From: Candidatus Mesolinea sp.
GTDB taxonomy: Bacteria > Chloroflexota > Anaerolineae > Anaerolineales > Anaerolineaceae
Assembly (NCBI GenBank): GCA_003445715.1
Contig: DMCS01000080.1
Span: 1-13,907 of the forward strand
Reading direction: 5' to 3'
Length of the DNA: 13,907 bases
In this document: positions 13,749 to 13,907 of the stretch, piece by piece
Layout: each line of letters starts with the position of its first letter
How positions within the stretch are numbered: position 1 is the first letter of the stretch
Made by a program: the position numbers and the translations under genes
The notes under the pieces: model-generated
The model's database searches: none
What the model saw: the letters and a program-made list of their open reading frames with translations, nothing else
What the model was told of the DNA's origin: nothing

Positions 13749-13907
13749 ATGCAATGGACACACGAAATGACAAGTAAGGAATTAGCCCGAAAAAATGAAG
13801 TAAGAAGAGCGATAGATCACCGGATCACATGTACAGAGGCAGCCAGAAAACAGGGAATAAACGAATAGCCAGTTAGGTTCAGCGCGAAAAAGAGCGTTAA
13901 GAATGCC
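13749..13907 (+). pseudogene. Degenerate 5' end of an HTH transposase (possibly ISNCY/IS1202-like), runs off the window
   Basis: ATG 13749 opens a 39-codon frame (MQWTHEMTSKELARKNEVRRAID...) that stops at TAG 13866-13868. Skipping one base gives a continuation SQLGSARKRALRM. The pattern of KELxR, then ITxxEAA and a following helix is the N-terminal HTH I associate with ISNCY/IS1202-type and some IS481-like transposases. AGGAG at 13742-13746 is only 2 nt from this ATG but 7 nt from ATG 13754, which gives just 7 codons in another frame. The start region may therefore also carry a frameshift. The family assignment is tentative, since only about 50 residues are visible and the element continues beyond 13907. 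Confidence 0.5.

Noticed and set aside
1..13907. CRISPR arrays, tRNA or rRNA genes, riboswitches, toxin-antitoxin or defence genes
   Set aside because: By reading both strands I saw no regularly spaced repeats, no cloverleaf with a CCA end, and no recognisable riboswitch or defence domain. The intergenic spaces are short. A covariance-model scan was not possible.

Overview
The window looks like bacterial chromosome from the Chloroflexota, most likely an Anaerolineae-type lineage. This is inferred from gene content: a stand-alone radical-SAM/GNAT Elp3, a short archaeal-type AspRS, a separately encoded B12-binding mutase subunit followed by meaB, and a large membrane protein of a type I associate with Anaerolineae. 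No marker gene fixes the taxon. Genes are densely packed. Most transcription units are preceded by a G-TATAAT type -10 box without a recognisable -35.

Layout. (1) 1-4005, envelope glycan/lipid block: a family 2 polyprenyl-phosphate glycosyltransferase (+) converges with a two-gene minus-strand operon. That operon encodes a UPF0104/AglD-type membrane protein and a large GT-C-like multispanning protein. (2) 4036-6123: a flavin-reductase-like protein, then the small cobalamin-binding subunit of a methylmalonyl-CoA-type mutase, translationally coupled to its G-protein chaperone MeaB; the large catalytic subunit is not present. (3) 6195-10282: a tight operon, aspS (archaeal type, predicted non-discriminating) - GNAT acetyltransferase - prs variant - mutM - SAM methyltransferase. 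The last gene is cut off after its SAM-binding half and joined to the 5' part of an IS30-family transposase in the opposite orientation. (4) 10283-10621: IS30 remnant, a short palindrome and the promoter of the next unit. (5) 10572-11974: rpiB with an extra acidic/serine-rich tail, then an AIM24/TIGR00266-family gene starting with TTG, closed by a strong bidirectional terminator. (6) 12018-13646: elp3 on the minus strand, probably leaderless. (7) 13690-13907: the 5' end of a degenerate second insertion sequence (HTH transposase, possibly ISNCY/IS1202-like), which runs off the window.

Functionally most of the window is housekeeping: translation (AspRS, Elp3), nucleotide and pentose-phosphate supply (Prs, RpiB), DNA repair (MutM), B12-dependent acyl-CoA metabolism and cell-surface glycan assembly. 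The accessory signal is confined to two decayed insertion sequences flanking the rpiB-AIM24-elp3 segment. I did not find convincing evidence for a new defence or biosynthetic system. The points most worth checking are the GT-C-like/flippase-like pair, the IS30/methyltransferase deletion junction with its HTH-only chimeric ORF, the AspRS specificity, and the leaderless elp3.
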